In this document: positions 10,506 through 20,840 of the stretch, piece by piece
How positions within the stretch are numbered: the stretch's first letter is position 1
How the letters are laid out: each line of letters starts with the position of its first letter
Source of the DNA: Bidens hawaiensis
Taxonomy: Eukaryota; Streptophyta; Magnoliopsida; Asterales; Asteraceae
Direction: 5' to 3'
DNA length: 64,000 nucleotides
Assembly: GCA_021521415.1 (NCBI GenBank)
Contig: JAIQDT010009183.1
Location: forward strand, 24,400-88,399
Program-made: the position numbers and the translations under genes
Notes under the pieces: model-generated
Told to the model about the DNA's origin: nothing
What the model saw: only the letters and a program-made list of their open reading frames with translations
Database searches by the model: none

Positions 10506-10919
10506 TGCATGCAAACACAAATAGGTCTACTCATATTCAATTACTGCCAAGTCTACTAACATCCTCGAGTCTAGACCATCAATAATGTATGTAACCTTAA
10601 GGACACAAGACCATGAACGAGTCTAAAATATCCTAAGGCATATAAAATAATTCAAATATAGCTTTCAAAATGCACCATCACGAGTGAGACCATGTAAAAC
10701 TATTCAATTCCCTGTAACGAGTAAAATCGTTTAAAATTGTATTTCGGTGTGTATGCTAGCCCAAAACGTAAAAGAGTAAAAAGGGCATCATGAACTCACC
10801 TGAATCAACCGAACACCTGCAATGAGCTAGGAAATCCCTAAGTGCACACTCACAAGTAAGGGCCTGTAAATTATACACAACGCGTTACTAATCTAGACCG
10901 CAAGGACACACTTGCCTAA

Positions 10920-11193
10920 TGGGCCGCCCAAGCCCAACACTTTGGCCCAAGGCCCAACAACTTGGCCCAAGGCCCAACACTTTCGCCCAAGGCCCAACAA
11001 CTTGGCCCGAGGCCCAACCACTTGGCCCGAGGCCCAACCACTTGGCGCATGGCCCAACACTTGGCCCGAGGCCCAACCACTTGGCCCGAGGCCCAACCAC
11101 TTGGCCTAAGACCCAAAACTTGGCCCAAGGCCCAACCACTTGGCCCAAGGCCCAACACTTGGCCCAAGGCCCAACACTTGGCCCGAGGCCCCT
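10920..11193. repeat. GGCCCAA minisatellite, about 20-bp unit
   Basis: About 13 degenerate units of GGCCCAAGGCCCAACAACTT type, with A/G variants. Open frames on both strands arise from the repeat itself and show no gene-like composition. Confidence 0.9.
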
Positions 11194-12199
11194 AAAACCT
11201 TTCAACTAACCAAAACCACCGATTAAGCCTAAAACGAACTTATTGATCAATACGAATATAACATGCAGATTTTAGCATGCAAAGATGTATTTTATTGCAT
11301 AGGAAAACCATGGAATTAAATTATTAAATTTTTTACCAGTGTTACATAAATATCTTAAGTTTATAACAATATTTTTATTATATTTTTCTAGTGGACACAA
11401 AAATCATAAAAATTCTTCTAACACAGAAAGGTATGTGCAGCTATTTCAGCTGCGCAACAAAATGGTTTTATTTTTATAAAATTCATTACCCAGCCAAATT
11501 AAACGATTCCAATTGGATTTGGTTCCTAAATCAAAATATTAACTTCTAGAAGTGGAACCAACCAATTTAGACTTGTCGAAAAAAGGTTATGATGTCGGGA
11601 AGACGGACCAGAATCCGTCGTCCCGCATCAGGTTTGACACTCGATTTTATAAAATCATAAAAACCATTCAAATCTCGTCCAAAAATTACGTATTATACCT
11701 TTCTGGAAACTAGACTCAAAGTAGAACATCATGGAATCAAGAATAGATCAAAAACAGTGGATTAACATCGCGTTACAGACCCTACAATAAACGTATACTA
11801 ATCTGTCAGCAAGCTGTTATCATCAAAACTCAATCTTAACGACCAATAAACGCGTTAATATGATCAATTAAGGTGTAAAAGACATGGGGAATCATAAAAC
11901 CGACCTTGAATTGAAGTTTTCACGGCGGAAACATGGCGGGGCAGAAGAAAAACGAGCAGGGGGGGTCCAGGTCCGACGGCTGCAAATAGGTTTAGGGTTT
12001 GAGTTTTCTTTTGTTTTATGATATAAAATAGTTAAATCCAAGTCCCTCCAAATTGAAGTATGTAGCAACTTTGGTGGAAAGTTAAGTGAGAACGTTTACG
12101 AGGTTTGCAAGGAGCTCCCGAGAGAATGCCGGGTCAAGCCCGATAAATATACAAACTCTACAACGTGCATGCCGATAAACGAAAATGTCGGGTGCTACA

Positions 12200-13157
12200 T
12201 ACTAGTATAATACTTTAAGTCGTAAGAGGAGATGTTTTGGGAAAAAAAGATGGACAAACGGACTTTTAAAACGTATTACAAGACTCTAAATTAGAAAGAT
12301 GAAACCCCGGCTTTTTGACCAACATTTATAAACGATCGAGCCGATTAACGAAATTTACGGGCGTTTCACTTCGTTCGTTAAACTCATCGTTCTGGTCAAT
12401 ATCCAAATCATCAAATCTTTCAAGTTTATTACTTGAACGTGAGTACTTTCATCCCCCGTTTTCACTCTTTTATATTTTGGAGGTGACATTGCAAACTTAT
12501 TCAAATCCAAATGATTTATACTTGAGTCTTAAACCACAAACTTTATTGTATACTTTACTTAAATAAATGCTCGATTTGGTGTTATATGCTTATATGCTTA
12601 AGTGTTAATGTGTTTACCGCTTTTGGATGGTTGATTCACAAAATCCGAGTATATCTGGCATCCCCTTATAGAAAGGTGTCGTTAATGTATTCTTATTAAC
12701 GATTTCATACAAAATCCGAATATATTTGGCATCTCCTTATAGAAAGGTGTCGTTAATGTATTCTTATTAACGATTTCATTTATCTAAATTGTTGCTATTA
12801 TTTATTGTTTTGTATACAAATCTGGAAATTTCATATTATATATCTATTGTTCAAAAACTATGAAATTGCTCACCAACCTTTGTGTTGACAAATTCTATTT
12901 ATGCAATGTTACATGTTTGACTTTAGGTTGACTCGAGAACTTGAAGAAAAAACGTTATCAAGACTATTAAGATATTAGCAAAACGAACAATATATTATTT
13001 ATTATGATTTGAATTCGGTTATTGTATGAACAAGTTATGTGACTCTTTGTGTTTTTATGAATTTAAATGAGTTGATTAAATATTGTCACTTAACAGTGTC
13101 GTGTGCGATGAACAATCGGTTGCGCCCCGACGTTTCCGTCTTGGTCGGGGTGTGACA
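12200..13157 (+). mobile_element. LTR remnant A, 5' part missing
   Basis: It ends in TTGGTCGGGGTGTGACA at 13157, close to the end of the Tekay LTR and of LTR B (51006). From about 12355 on it is homologous to 50215-51006, including GCTCGATTTGGTGTT and two copies of a 70-bp unit with GGCATC-CCTTATAGAAAGGTGTCG (12640-12778). Each unit contains a TCGTTAAT/ATTAACGA inverted repeat. The start is lost or cut by the neighbouring minus-strand element. Confidence 0.7.
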
Positions 13158-13192
13158 GATAAAGATTTAAAATTTAATATCAATAGACTATG

Positions 13193-13590
13193 GGATAGGG
13201 CCGGCCTATGGGTGTGGCTGGGTGATCGACGGCCACAGGCCCGACTCCTTGATAGGCCTGAATTTTTATTTTTTTTTGAAAAAAATTATATGTATTTTTA
13301 TTAAAAACAATATGTATATTTAATGTTTAACACAATTACAAAACCACTAGCTTGGTCTAGTGGCAAATGGGTATTACTCACAATCAAGAGGTTTTGGGTT
13401 CTATCCTCACCTGAGACATGTTTAATTATTTTTTTATACAAAAGTTTTTTACATAACCCAAATTATAACAAAGTAAGCCCATATAAAAATTAGACTGTTT
13501 AAATCCAACAAAATACCTCTTTTACTTAAAGCCCAAAAAAGTTTTCGCCTTCGGCCCAAAAAGTTTTTTAATTTCTCGGAGCCGGCCCTG
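13193..13590. mobile_element. GGCCGGC-ended MITE-like element with a tRNA-like (SINE-like) insert
   Basis: Left end ATAGGGCCGGCC and right end GAGCCGGCCCTG form an imperfect inverted repeat. Inside, 13348-13363 looks like an A box (TAGCTTGGTCTAGTGG) and 13396-13408 like a B box (GGGTTCTATCCTC), spaced as in tRNA-derived SINEs. The rest does not fold as a tRNA. TSDs were not resolved. Confidence 0.4.
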
Positions 13591-14330
13591 CTGTGGCAAA
13601 CGACTTTATTACAATTTTTAAAGTTGAAAACTTTTAGTAACAATTTTAAAATCCGGTGAAAATACGTTGTAAGTTATTCTAAACTTCTCTAAGAGATTAC
13701 CACGTGAAAACATGCATTTGGTAGCATCAAACGAATAAAGGACTCCATTTTATTCCCGATGCAATGATATTTTATCAATTTTTAACCAATGAAAATTTGT
13801 GAAACATATAGCGCATGCGTTAGAAAATTGGCTTAATTGTCGAGCAAGACGCGTAGCACCAAGTGAGTCAGCAACAATCAACCAAAGCCCCTTTCGTAGC
13901 ACCGAGTCCTTGACACTATCATGCAATTTGAGACAATATCTAATTTATTTATTTACAATTTCCAAATCAAGTACACGTATTTCGTCCAAGTACAAAATTA
14001 ATCCAATAACAAATAACAAAAGTAAATAATTCAAAACAATTTGTCTTTCTTTTATTAATTAACCTAATATCCTTTCTAAATGATCTTCTCCTTCACTTCA
14101 AATTAGATGATAACCTCCAAAATGCGTACAAAATATATAGGTTTGTCAACACGAGGTTGAGTGAGAAAAATCACCATTTTTTGATAACATGATATTATAT
14201 GCATTGTTAGAAAATAAAATAATTAGAAAGTTTGCATGGATCAATTTTAACCATTACCCAATATAGAAGAAATGTGCAATAATTTGACAGCAAAGATCAA
14301 AACGTTGAAGGCTTAAATCAAGGGATATTG
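13591..14330. other. AT-rich stretch without a recognised gene
   Basis: No ORF with homology that I recognise, no clear repeat and no RNA gene. The short open frame near 13799-14029 has random-looking composition. Confidence 0.5.
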
Positions 14331-14765
14331 AGATTAACTGGCTTTAACCGTGACCCAAATCCAATCCGTATAATAACCGACAACCCAAAACCAATTAACC
14401 AGTATTTGCACCTCTAGCTAGAGGTGCACAAAAAATCTGAACCCGGAACCATACCCAAAAATAACCCGGTATGGGGGTTTTTTATACCCGGGTTTTTACT
14501 ACCCGAACCCGTACCCTGCCCTACCCGTAGGGTACGAATAGGGTATGCATTTCAATATCAAAACCTATACCTGGAACCTGACCCGATTTGTACCCAGTAA
14601 TACCCGAAAACCGGAATGTTTTTCCAATACCCCCAAAACAGTGCAACCTCTTAAAAAAACTCAATCTATACCTGATAATATAATTTTTTTATAGGATACT
14701 CAAATACCCGGTTTTAAAATACCCAACCCGAAACCCGGTATATAAGGTATGGTTTTCATGAACAA
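14331..14765. mobile_element. Two hAT-type termini placed head to head
   Basis: TGCACCTCTA ends at 14416 and TAGAGGTGCA starts at 14419, forming a 22-bp palindrome. The left side (14331-14416) is rich in AACC motifs; the right side (14419 to about 14765) is packed with ACCCG/GGGT motifs. Both ends match the TAGAGGTGCAC terminus of the hAT element at 30574. Outer ends and TSDs are not resolved. Confidence 0.55.
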
Positions 14766-14861
14766 CAATACCCCAGGCCCATCAATAGTAAGCCCAACAT
14801 CAACCCAACCCAACCCAAATACCCAATCAGCATAGTTGACTATTATTATAAACTTATTACT

Positions 14862-14886
14862 ATTATTATTATTATTATTATTATTA
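14862..14886. repeat. (TTA)n microsatellite
   Basis: Eight TTA units upstream of the ATG8-like first exon. Confidence 0.9.
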
Positions 14887-15007
14887 TAAATAGATTTATA
14901 AATAAGCAAACATGTGAAGGAGGTAGTTGTCGTGTCATCTTTATTATCCAAACATCCAGTTTCAGCTAACACCAATTCAACTCCAATTCCAATTCCAAAT
15001 CGGAATA

Positions 15008-15288
15008 ATGGGCAAATCAACTGCGTTTAAGGATACTTACACTTTCGGTTTATTCTCCGCTTCTTTTTTTTTTCTCTCATCAATTATTAATATCTTGATT
15101 ACTTAATTTTAATAATATTATCATAATTTTACAAAATTGCAGAAGAACGATGTCAGGAATCACAAGATATTATTGCTAGATACCCAGATCGTCTTCCTGT
15201 AATCTTTCAACTCTTGATCCGATACTAATTTGTTTTGATTTTGATTGTAATTAGGGTTTTTGGTTTTTATTAGCGTGTAATTTGGGTG

Positions 15289-15333
<45 letters not shown>

Positions 15334-15414
15334 GTTTTTGTGATGGTTGTGTGTTATGCAGGCGGTAGTTGAAAGGTATACCAAAACAGATCTTCCTGAG
15401 ATGGAGAAGAAAAA
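15008..15414 (+). pseudogene. ATG8I: ATG8i-like autophagy protein, first three exons only
   Basis: Exons 15008-15047, 15143-15198 and 15362-15414 join in frame across GT/AG introns. They encode about 50 residues starting MGKSTAFKDTYTFEERCQES and continuing with IIARYPDRLP, VVERYTKTDLP and EMEKKK. This is the N-terminal half of the ATG8 ubiquitin-like fold; the FKDTYTFEER start and RY/KY-TKTDLP block fit the ATG8i/h clade better than ATG8a-g. ATG8 is conjugated to phosphatidylethanolamine on autophagosome membranes through a C-terminal Gly, which is missing here. The exon 3 donor GTATGT is intact, but I find no later exon in 15420-18180, where a TACCGG-type transposon begins about 25 bases on. 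So the gene is truncated, or its 3' exons were deleted. Intron 2 holds a (TTA)n run. Confidence 0.75.
15290..15333. repeat. (ATT)n microsatellite in ATG8-like intron 2
   Basis: About 14 ATT units between exons 2 and 3. Confidence 0.9.
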
Positions 15415-15439
15415 GTATGTTCTTTGCTTAAATCACTAG

Positions 15440-15690
15440 TTACTATAATACCGGTACCGAATTAAAATATTTATTCGGTACGGTTTTGTTCAAAATACTG
15501 GTATCAATACCGAAAATACCGAATTTGATTTCAAATTTCAGTATTCGGTTTTGTTCAAAATTCAGTATTTTCAGTATCGGTATGGTACCGGTACAGTACC
15601 AGAATACCAGTACCGATACTGAAAGTACTCAACAAATTCAATATCGGTATTTTTGGTACCTGCACAGTACTGGTTTCATCGTTAATTTTA
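15440..15690. mobile_element. Non-autonomous hAT-like remnant rich in TACCGGTA-type palindromes
   Basis: Dense GGTACCG/CGGTATT motifs on both strands from the ATG8-like exon 3 intron onward. This matches the motif-packed ends of plant hAT elements. No TSD was resolved. It may have contributed to loss of the ATG8 3' exons. Confidence 0.4.
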
Positions 15691-16910
15691 CATGATTAAG
15701 TGCTTGATCAAAGGCTTATGATGATTAAGTGATTATTTGACCCTTCAAAATTTCGTGGCTTGAAACTAAGAGTGCGCTCAAAATTGGCTTAGAATTCCAG
15801 CCAAGCTCGAGCTCAGCTCGTGAACAGTCCTACCTTAAATTATTATTTGGTAATTCAAACACTAGAAACTGATTATACATAGTCACCCAACTAGTAGACT
15901 TTTTTTATTCAAGTCACAAAGTATTTATTTCATTTGCTACCCAAAATTTTTTTTTTTTTTTTAAATGATGAATTCCAAGGTTATATCCGTTTGTTTAGAT
16001 GTAATTTGTGAGATAAAACTATATGCATTAGTGACATGTGAAGTAGTTTCAATAAGCTTAACGAAAAAGCTGACTGGTTACTAGGGCGTCAAATACCCAT
16101 ATCAAGCCCGTGAAAAGTCTAAATTTAATCTCATGCTTGAGTACACGTCCTAAATATTTCAGGTTTCAGATAAACCAATTGTGTTGATTAGATTTAGCAT
16201 GTTTTAGCGTTTAAGGTTGGCTAAATGTAATATATTGTTGGGTTTATGAAGGCCATAGCTTGGTTTTGGGCCCAATTTACTTGAAAACATGTTTTGCACT
16301 AACAAAGATTGAAGACATAGACGGTCTTTGGACCGACCTTATATCTCTTTATTAGATCATGTTTCTGTTTTATTGTTCTCTAAGCTAGAATTTTATACTA
16401 CTCGATATATTGTATTTCTTATACTTATACTTTCATTTTTTTAATAGGTGAACATAGATCACGTATATCATTTTGCATAGTGTTCGTTACGTTTCTGCAC
16501 TCAACCACCGCCAATATATTATCAATCCGTACAATATAATAAATAATTAAATAGCCATATTTTCTTGTGGACTCTAAAAAGTCAGGATGGGCCAACTAAC
16601 AACCTGTCATTTTGTAGAAGATTGAAAACAAAATTTTCTAATAATTAGAGGCTATGGTTATTCATACTCTTGACCAATTCAGATCCTCTTTAATATGGAG
16701 TTTCATACGATAGTATAGCCCTTATACGATCGTATGTAGGGTGTGTGGATAACCAAAGGATGTACGAATAGCATATCCCTAATTAAAATGTCTTTAAGGG
16801 GGACAGGTCAACTTTGTTGATAAAATGAAATAACTTTTTTTTTTCATATAGTTACCAAATTATTATTAATAAAATTATCATAATATTTTAATAATAAGCA
16901 TTATAATTAG
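15691..16910. other. Intergenic, AT-rich, no supported gene
   Basis: No coding region or RNA gene recognised. Short GAGCTCGAGC-like text at 15790-15830 belongs to the repeat family seen at 16911-17254. Confidence 0.5.
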
Positions 16911-17254
16911 TTAGGTTTGTAAACAAGGCGAGCTTGAGTTAAGGTAAGCTCACTTGTCAACTCGTTTTATTTATGCCCAACTCATAACGTTTATAAGTTA
17001 TAATTCAAATAAAAATTCAACCTTAATCTTTTTAACACAAGTTTTATATCAATCTAAGCTTGCTGGCCAAGTCGTTGGCTTGTATTGAATCTATTAATAA
17101 ATTAGACACATATTTTAAAAAATAAAACTCGAAAAAACACAAAAAAGTTGTTTTGAGTTTTTTCCAAGCTCAACGAAAGCTCAAATTTCAGCTCGTTTAA
17201 CATCAATCTTAAAATTGAGTTTAAGATGACTCAACTCACTTTGTAAACAGCCTT
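16911..17254. mobile_element. MITE-like element with TTTGTAAAC / GTTTACA ends
   Basis: The left end TAGGTTTGTAAACAAGGCGA and right end TTTGTAAACAGCCTTA are inverted relatives. The interior is rich in GAGCTT/AAGCTC motifs. Related pieces occur at 28000-28150 and in BOR1 intron 10 (41100-41447). Confidence 0.5.
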
Positions 17255-17579
17255 AGATTTAAACAAGAAACTAAGCTCCAAATTAATTTCTTTTTCTCGT
17301 TTATCATGTACTAAATATCCGGTAAAAACTAAAAAAAGTCCCCTCCTAGAAAAAACTATTTTTTAAAGGTCTAACAAAGTCCAGACATCCGGGTACACCC
17401 ATTGGTAGAAGTTCATCATTCTCGCCATGATCGCAAACAGCGTTGGTAACCCGACCTCCCACCAATTACAGAAGAAACCCGTCTCCAGTGGTTCACTGTA
17501 ATAAAACCCATAGCTTCAGTACGACATTTTGTCACAAACGAAACTTGAACTCAGACCTTCCGTAACAGAAGCCATGAAA

Positions 17580-17880
17580 AATGTTGTTGAGACCGGACCG
17601 GACCAGCCGATCGAACTGGTTTGACCGGGATTTGGTCCATTGACTGGTCCGGTTCCATGTAGTTCGCTTGGTTCCTAGAGAATCGACCGGTCCAAACTGG
17701 TCAGACCGGTACGACCGGTTGAACTAGTTTTACTATAAAAAATATTTTTTTTTGGAAAAATTATATTTTCAGTCCTAACCGTCATTTTTTTAGACGAAAG
17801 TTATTTGGCCGGTCAGAGTGGTTCGACCGGTGAACCGGTTACCCATCTTGTTCACTATCCGATCTGGTTATAAAAACATT
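17580..17880. mobile_element. ACCGGT-rich hAT-like remnant
   Basis: Dense GACCGG/CCGGTC/AACTGG motifs on both strands, ending about 300 bases upstream of the first NIMIN-like start. Termini not resolved. Confidence 0.4.
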
Positions 17881-18017
17881 GGACGCACCAATTATGCTTC
17901 AAAAATCAAATTAATTATCCAAAAATATTATTAAATAATAGATAAAAGGTAAGATGGCTTTACATGGGCGGCTTGTAAGGTATCATAATCACATCATCAT
18001 AGGTTACGTAATCACAA

Positions 18018-18041
18018 CCTACGTCATCAACCTAACGTAGT
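18018..18041 (+). promoter_or_regulatory. as-1-like (TGA factor) site upstream of NIMIN-like gene 1
   Basis: CTACGTCATCAACCTAACGTAG holds two ACGT-centred half sites facing each other, with one full CGTCA. A TTACGTAA lies just upstream at 18004-18011. as-1 elements bind TGA bZIP factors, the partners of NPR1, and drive salicylate induction. A similar pair lies at the same distance before gene 2. Confidence 0.55.
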
Positions 18042-18095
18042 CAAAATCAAAGACAGAGACAAATTCCAAACCCCTATCCCACCTTCAATTCCTTG

Positions 18096-18103
18096 TATAA
18101 ATA
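18096..18103 (+). promoter_or_regulatory. TATA box of NIMIN-like gene 1
   Basis: TATAAATA, 81 bases before the ATG, in the same sequence context as the box of gene 2. Confidence 0.75.
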
Positions 18104-18183
18104 TTATACCAACCAACTTCTTCATATCAATTTTCAACTTCTCAAAACTTCAACTTATTATTATTATTATTTGGTACAACTCC

Positions 18184-18498
18184 ATGGAAGATCATAAAAC
18201 CATCACCACGGGTTTCAGACAAGAAGATGAGGACGAGGACGACGATGAAAAAAAGGCGGAGATATTCTTTTCACTGATCAAAAGTTTTCGGGAAGCATGC
18301 GAACAGAGAAAAAAGGAACTTGTGGAAATTGAAAAAACAAATAAAAGAAGAAAATTGCAACATTTACACTCACCTGACTCATCTACGTCCTTTGAACGTG
18401 ACGATTTCCTCGTCTCCCTTCCAAAGGGTCAGCATAAATCACATAATGAAGAACACGAAGAAGACTCGGTTGGTTTGAACCTCAAACTATCATTGTAG
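18184..18498 (+). CDS. NIMIN-like protein 1 (NPR1/NIM1-interacting), 104 aa
   Basis: Single-exon ORF. Residues 13-24 are acidic, 25-46 hold the family core AEIFFSLIKSFREACEQRKK (compare the DXFFK-type NPR1-binding motif of NIMIN1/2 and the helix after it), 53-57 are a basic KRRK-like stretch, residues 71-75 read ERDDF (similar to the EDF motif), and the protein ends in LNLKLSL, an LxLxL EAR repression motif. Known NIMINs bind NPR1 in the nucleus and dampen salicylate-induced PR gene expression; the EAR motif recruits TOPLESS-type corepressors. The start is chosen because MEDHK is shared with the paralog at 30086 and a TATA box lies 81 bases upstream. Promoter as-1-like sites fit salicylate control. 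Identification rests on motifs, not on a search. Confidence 0.82.
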   Translation: MEDHKTITTGFRQEDEDEDDDEKKAEIFFSLIKSFREACEQRKKELVEIEKTNKRRKLQHLHSPDSSTSFERDDFLVSLPKGQHKSHNEEHEEDSVGLNLKLSL

Positions 18499-18711
18499 GT
18501 GTGATTAATAATTAATCCATCATATATGTCTAATTATTAGATGTTGCTTTATATATTGTAGTAGCAATCCATTTGGTGATAAGGATCTTTTAACCACAAT
18601 ATCATGAGTTATGTATAATTATATGTTATGATATTTAGTCGTCAAATGAGTTAAGAGACTTTACATTTTTACTATGTTATTTGAGCTCAAGAAAATAAAA
18701 ATAAAAATAAT

Positions 18712-19397
18712 AATCTAACTAATATATTAAAGCAACATAATTTTGTCCACATGTCCTTCACCTAAGTTGTTCACATAGGCTTCCATGTCATCAACCTTTC
18801 ATAAATCTATTTTCCACATATTCACAATAAAATTTTAATCAATGATATTGACTTTTATATTTTTGTAACTTATTAATGTAATTATGATATTAATTATTCT
18901 AATTATTGTTAGAATTATAAAACTTATTAAATTTACTAGGTTTAAATTGTTCATCGTTTCTTCTTTAAAAGACATATGCTTCGTTCAAATCATAACGCTC
19001 CCCATCATTTGTAACCAGATTCTTCGCCTCATCTATAACCAACATTTTTTTGTTTCAAAAGGTTTTTGAACGAAAATTTTATACGGGTGAAAATACAAGT
19101 TTAAACCTGGTATGTATTTGTAAGCGTAGTTGTCAAATAATATTACAAAATTTGTTACTAATGAGTTTTTTTTTTTTTCAGGTATAACGGTTCATTTATG
19201 TTTATGTTATTCCTTATTTACTGAATTATTTATTTATAAAGTATTTTTTTATGTTGTAGACATAGTTTAACATCTTTTGTAATATCTGCTGGTAAAAAAC
19301 TTATGTAAATATTTATACTGATTGAATATGTTTTTTACATTTTAAATTGTTTATTGATATGTTTTCCACCCGTGTGTAATACGGGTTATTATCCTAG
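18712..19397 (-). mobile_element. Helitron-like non-autonomous element
   Basis: On the minus strand it starts ACTAGGATAATAACCCGT, followed by a CCCGT...ACGGG inverted repeat. A related start lies at 52183 and a looser one at 55831. Comparison with the intact duplicate at 20030-20060 shows that the whole segment is absent there, which confirms insertion and places both ends within a few bases. No Rep/helicase coding. The superfamily is inferred from the end style only. Confidence 0.5.
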
Positions 19398-20220
19398 TAA
19401 TAGCAATAATAAAAAAAAAAGAAGAAAAGTTGAAACTCGTAAAGAGTCGAGTGGACAGGGTTTGACTAACTGACTCATACTTTGTGAATTTTTGAGTATT
19501 TATGGTAATTCTTTAACTATTACATTTTATTATTTTTAAAAGCTAAAACATCACATATTTTTTTTGTTAGGCGATTTGAAACCTTGGCATAATGGAAAAC
19601 CCAAGTCTTATTAACATTTTAATACCGTTGGGCAAAAGCCTTCTGGTAATATATTTTAACTACCTGGTTATTTTTAAGTTGATAAGATTAAGAAGATGAA
19701 AATGGTGTGAGGCTGTGAGCAATAAGGAGGTAAATTTGATTAGAAGGGAAAAACAAATACTTTAAAAACCGGTACATATAGGCCGGTTGAACTAGTTATA
19801 TCGGATTTCGGTAAGGTAATCGGTATTTAGAGTCCGGTATTTTTGGGATGTTTGCTAGAACATCGTATTGCCAACTTTTTTCCAAAATACCGGTTTAAAC
19901 CGGCAAACTAATTTTAAATCTAACATATTTTTGATAAGTTTTTTTCACCATATTTTTAAAAAATTATATGTTACGATATTTAGTCGTCAAATGAGTTAAG
20001 TTAAAAGAGAGTTTACTATGTTATTTGAGTTCCAAAAAAATAAAAAATAAAAAATAAGAAAGTTGAAACTCGAGAAGAGTAGTCGATAGGGTTTGACTAA
20101 TTGAGTCATTCGTGTTGAATTTTTTGGGTATTTATTTATAGTAATATAACTATTGCCTGCTATTATTTTTAAAAGCTAAAGCATAACATTTTTTTTTTGG
20201 TTATTTAGGTGATTTGAACT

Positions 20221-20840
20221 AGGGATGATCAAATTTGGTACTGTTACTGGTATCGAAATCGGTACCGATTTGGTACTGTCGGTACTAAATCAGTACCAAA
20301 TGTTGATCAGTTCTTCACGTATGTAATAGAAAACATGAACGTTATGATAAACCCTTAAGTAAAACATACCTGTTACAGCAGAGAGAGTAGCCATGGCTGA
20401 TGAGAATCCTCTTGTTGACATGATAGTCAGCTTGGTCGAGTTCCCCTTTAGGATGTATGTTAGTGATGGGGATTGGGGTTCTTGAGGAAACCGAATTATG
20501 GAGAGATATAGGGGTCACGAATTACTTAATGTGAGAGTTAGGTTTTTCTTATGATGTTAATTAATCTCTTCCATGTATTTATATACACCCAAGGGGGAAA
20601 CCTTGATTAGCAAGTAATGGTAATATGGTCCATCAACAATTACCTAGCTAATGTATTAATAAGGTATAATTTAATTATTTTGATCTATTATTATATAAAT
20701 GATAATGATGGCCACACATAAATATATATATCTATATATTTATTCTTACACCAAAGTTTTGAGTTTCAGTATCAGTACCGGTACCAGTATTCCCAAATTT
20801 TTTACCTAGATTTCGATACCGGTACGGTATCGATCTCATC
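20221..20840. mobile_element. hAT-like element carrying a captured promoter and first exon
   Basis: The left end TAGGGATGATCAAATTTGGT and right end ATCGATCTCATCCTGAAC enclose GGTACCG-rich subterminal text at 20240-20310 and 20770-20830. The interior is not repeat-like (see 20370-20585). The empty site in the other duplicate (near 19570-19580) supports insertion; an 8-bp TSD around TTTGAAC is plausible but not exact. Confidence 0.5.
20370..20585 (-). pseudogene. Captured 5' gene end: TATA box, leader and first exon
   Basis: On the minus strand a TATATAAATA box (about 20574-20583) is followed by a leader, an ATG at 20421, 17 codons reading MSTRGFSSAMATLSAVT and a GTATGT donor at 20369. The Ser/Thr/Ala-rich start looks like the beginning of a plastid transit peptide. 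No second exon follows; TACCGG-rich transposon text begins about 70 bases into the intron. I do not recognise the gene. Confidence 0.4.

Larger units (their letters stand above)
8043..12199 (-). mobile_element. Minus-strand LTR-like region, interrupted at its left by the Tekay element
   Basis: Read on the minus strand, the region starts at 12199 with TGTAGCACCCGACATTTTCG, an LTR-like TG start. About 180-220 bases in, it has a TATA-like stretch, then a leader with AAACCCTAAACC and GC-rich text. Further on come a GGCCCAA minisatellite and several tandem arrays. The left end is not seen because the Tekay element begins there. No coding domain was found in more than 4 kb, so this is either an unusually long, repeat-loaded LTR or LTR plus satellite. 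Orientation and class are inferred from the end motif and layout only. Confidence 0.4.

Noticed and set aside
10888..11209. Several overlapping 65-105 codon ORFs on both strands
   Set aside because: They are by-products of the 20-bp GGCCCAA minisatellite; all frames stay open together and the peptides are plain repeats of GPRPNTWPKAQ type.
13340..13425. tRNA gene
   Set aside because: A- and B-box-like text is present, but no acceptor stem or anticodon arm can be drawn, so SINE-like at best.
17390..17580. Possible exon with readable peptides on either strand near 17400-17570
   Set aside because: GC-richer than its surroundings, but stops are frequent, splice sites are not convincing and no family was recognised.
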